Under the pieces are notes generated by a model, which saw nothing but the letters and a program-made list of their open reading frames with translations, was not told where the DNA came from and made no database searches. Shown here piece after piece: positions 63,680-64,000 of a stretch of DNA of 64,000 nucleotides (positions are counted from its first letter, which is position 1; every line of letters starts with the position of its first letter). The stretch is taken from assembly GCF_001046635.1 (NCBI RefSeq), contig NZ_KQ130452.1:484668-548667 (forward strand), given 5' to 3'. A program made the position numbers and the translations under genes. Source of the DNA: Novosphingobium barchaimii LL02. Lineage in GTDB: Bacteria > Pseudomonadota > Alphaproteobacteria > Sphingomonadales > Sphingomonadaceae.

Positions 63680-64000
63680 TCAGAAGTGCCCCAGCGCGAT
63701 CAGCACGGCTATTGCCGACAGGCCGAGCAGTACCAGCACGGTAGTGATGAAGCCGATTGCGCGCAGCGGCGATTGCTCGGCCTTGTCCATCCCGAAGGCA
63801 TGGGCGATGCGCGCGAGCATATAGAGCGAGCCGACGACCTCGAGCCAGGTGCCGCCTTTGCCCGTCATTTCGATCGCGGCGACAAGAATCAGCACGAAAG
63901 GCGTATTCTCCACGTAGTTCGAATGTGCGCGCATGCGCTGCAGGAGAATCGGGTTACCGCCATCGCCGTGCCATACTTTGCTGCCAATGCGGACCTTGCC
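63680..64000 (-). CDS. MAPEG family membrane protein, 5' end cut
   Basis: The frame is open to the window edge, so the N-terminal part is missing. KVWHGDGGNPILLQRMRAHSNYVENTPFVLILVAAIEM contains the MAPEG motif R.RAH.N..E..P. Two further hydrophobic segments follow. MAPEG proteins include microsomal glutathione transferase-like enzymes, but the bacterial members are mostly untested. It converges on the glyoxalase-II-like gene. Confidence 0.85.
   Translation of the reverse strand, partial: GKVRIGSKVWHGDGGNPILLQRMRAHSNYVENTPFVLILVAAIEMTGKGGTWLEVVGSLYMLARIAHAFGMDKAEQSPLRAIGFITTVLVLLGLSAIAVLIALGHF

Overview
The window is GC-rich, gene-dense chromosome of an alphaproteobacterium. Gene content and order point to the Sphingomonadales, most likely Novosphingobium or a close relative: class I aldolase next to thiE, efp followed by an exported protein and suhB, a PEP-CTERM-type sugar transferase/PrsK/PrsR/TPR block, atpHAGDC as a separate operon, cobT, and REP-like palindromes of the type common in sphingomonads. 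This placement is inference from gene content; no rRNA gene is present. I see no insertion sequence, prophage, plasmid origin or CRISPR array.

Layout. 1-3 kb: end of an acyltransferase, fructose-bisphosphate aldolase, a lipoprotein and thiE. 3-6 kb: a divergent coenzyme F420 locus, with cofE-cofD rightward and cofC leftward behind an internally deleted npdG remnant. 6-15 kb: a catabolic-looking cluster (VOC protein, sulfotransferase, AraC regulator, two SDRs, zinc-type dehydrogenase, metallo-beta-lactamase-fold protein, signal-less ligand-binding protein, SnoaL-like protein) plus a tiny SDR remnant. 15-21 kb: lipoprotein, efp, suhB, tRNA-Leu(CAA), small membrane and peptide genes, a glutamine-amidotransferase-like protein and an M20 amidohydrolase. 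21-28 kb: the exopolysaccharide/PEP-CTERM regulatory operon. 28-36 kb: panB, an amino-acid permease, an extensin-like protein, two tRNA-Glu genes (CUC and UUC), recJ and a flavodoxin-like protein. 35.6-38 kb: a divergent pair (nitronate monooxygenase-like and MaoC/FAS1-like dehydratase) separated by several perfect DNA palindromes. 38-41.2 kb: PAP2-like protein and leuA, preceded by an unlisted Leu-rich leader peptide. 41-43.6 kb: I78 inhibitor lipoprotein and two genes broken by in-frame amber codons. 43.6-48.5 kb: F1 ATP synthase operon. 48.7-54.9 kb: DUF1203, ada, CPBP protease, priA, DUF4197 lipoprotein and transaldolase. 55-61.5 kb: REP-like repeats, cobT, cysS, a 2-hydroxyacid dehydrogenase and a TPP enzyme. 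61.5-64 kb: a small HTH-like gene divergent from an S24 repressor, a glyoxalase-II-like hydrolase and a truncated MAPEG gene.

The most interesting points are (i) F420 tail-assembly genes beside a decayed NADPH:F420 reductase, (ii) a leuA leader peptide with attenuation-like competing stems, (iii) several genes in different stages of decay (npdG, an SDR, a GT39-like glycosyltransferase, a DUF6265-like gene, perhaps an LLM-type oxidoreductase), (iv) a metallo-beta-lactamase-fold protein with one canonical metal-binding His replaced by Gln, and (v) three candidate operator regions made of perfect dyads. Function calls come from recognised motifs, and no database search was run.
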